Part shown: positions 63,964 to 64,000 of the stretch, piece after piece
How the letters are laid out: the number at the start of each line of letters is the position of its first letter
How positions within the stretch are numbered: position 1 is the stretch's first letter
From: Glaciimonas immobilis
GTDB lineage: Bacteria; Pseudomonadota; Gammaproteobacteria; Burkholderiales; Burkholderiaceae_D
Reading direction: 5' to 3'
Length of the DNA: 64,000 nt
Assembly: GCF_011947285.1 (NCBI RefSeq)
Contig: NZ_JAAOZT010000007.1
Coordinates: 310,001 to 374,000 of the forward strand
The notes under the pieces: generated by a model
What the model saw: the letters and a program-made list of their open reading frames with translations, nothing else
The model's database searches: none
What the model was told of the DNA's origin: nothing
Position numbers and translations under genes: made by a program

Positions 63964-64000
63964 GATTTACGCAAAACCGTCCCGCAACGCCTATCAACGC
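63964..64000 (+). mobile_element. Left end of a third copy of the dispersed inverted-repeat element, cut by the window
   Basis: GGATTTACGCAAAACCGTCC followed by CGCAACGCC matches the left end of the 136-bp element (GACTTACGCAAAACCGCCCC). The right part is outside the window. Confidence 0.55.

Overview
The window looks like chromosomal DNA of a betaproteobacterium in Burkholderiales, most likely an Oxalobacteraceae relative (Collimonas/Glaciimonas/Herbaspirillum type). This rests on the conserved block miaB - phoH - ybeY - corC - lnt - glyQ - glyS - gmhB - plsC - ygjP-like gene, on the Burkholderiales-type trimeric porin, and on DUF4148, MXKDX-repeat and XerD/YbaK/PlsY proteins that resemble that order. 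The genus is an inference from memory, not from a search.

Layout. (1) 1-8502: a catabolic cluster. The 3' end of a sigma-54-dependent activator faces a minus-strand operon GMC alcohol oxidoreductase - aldehyde dehydrogenase - outer-membrane MetA-type protein. A well-formed -24/-12 promoter and a distal palindrome lie upstream of the operon. Divergent to it are an aromatic-acid MFS transporter and a porin. Together they suggest oxidation of an aromatic (or similar) alcohol via its aldehyde to an acid. (2) 8604-24399: the housekeeping block, nearly all on the minus strand (YgjP-like protease, PlsC, GmhB, GlyS/GlyQ, Lnt, CorC, YbeY, PhoH, MiaB). It is split between corC and ybeY by a molybdopterin oxidoreductase/cytochrome b561 pair, an MXKDX-repeat protein, a dead antitoxin gene and a 136-bp inverted-repeat element. 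(3) 24400-37129: accessory and decaying DNA. It holds a MarR/EmrA deletion fossil, a SHOCT-domain protein, an ABC substrate-binding pseudogene, an HTH-ImmA/IrrE metallopeptidase with a partner gene, a Gly/Asp/His-rich lipoprotein and a phosphoketolase-acetate kinase operon. It ends at a P4-type integrase remnant beside tRNA-Met. (4) 37130-45410: housekeeping genes tRNA-Met, miaA, mutL, dedA, amiC, tsaE, queG and an AEC-family permease. (5) 45923-54982: an RTX/type I secretion locus. It has an intact HlyB-like exporter, a HlyD that has lost its N-terminal part, two paralogous lipoprotein-like genes (the second frameshifted and truncated), two small membrane proteins, and an RTX protein assembled from fragments. 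(6) 55052-59154: a DctS/DctR-like two-component system divergent from a TRAP substrate-binding protein without its permease genes. (7) 59155-64000: a possible structured RNA, ogt-xerD, a Lys-rich small protein, a YbaK-type deacylase and plsY, ending in another copy of the dispersed repeat.

Recurring themes are gene loss by internal deletion (emrRA, hlyD, rtx, int, antitoxin) and a dispersed inverted-repeat element seen twice in full and once cut by the right edge. No CRISPR array, rRNA or complete transposase was seen. No clearly new system is proven. The best candidates for follow-up are the RTX locus with its paralogous small proteins, the ImmA/IrrE pair, the sigma-54 circuit and the dispersed repeat.
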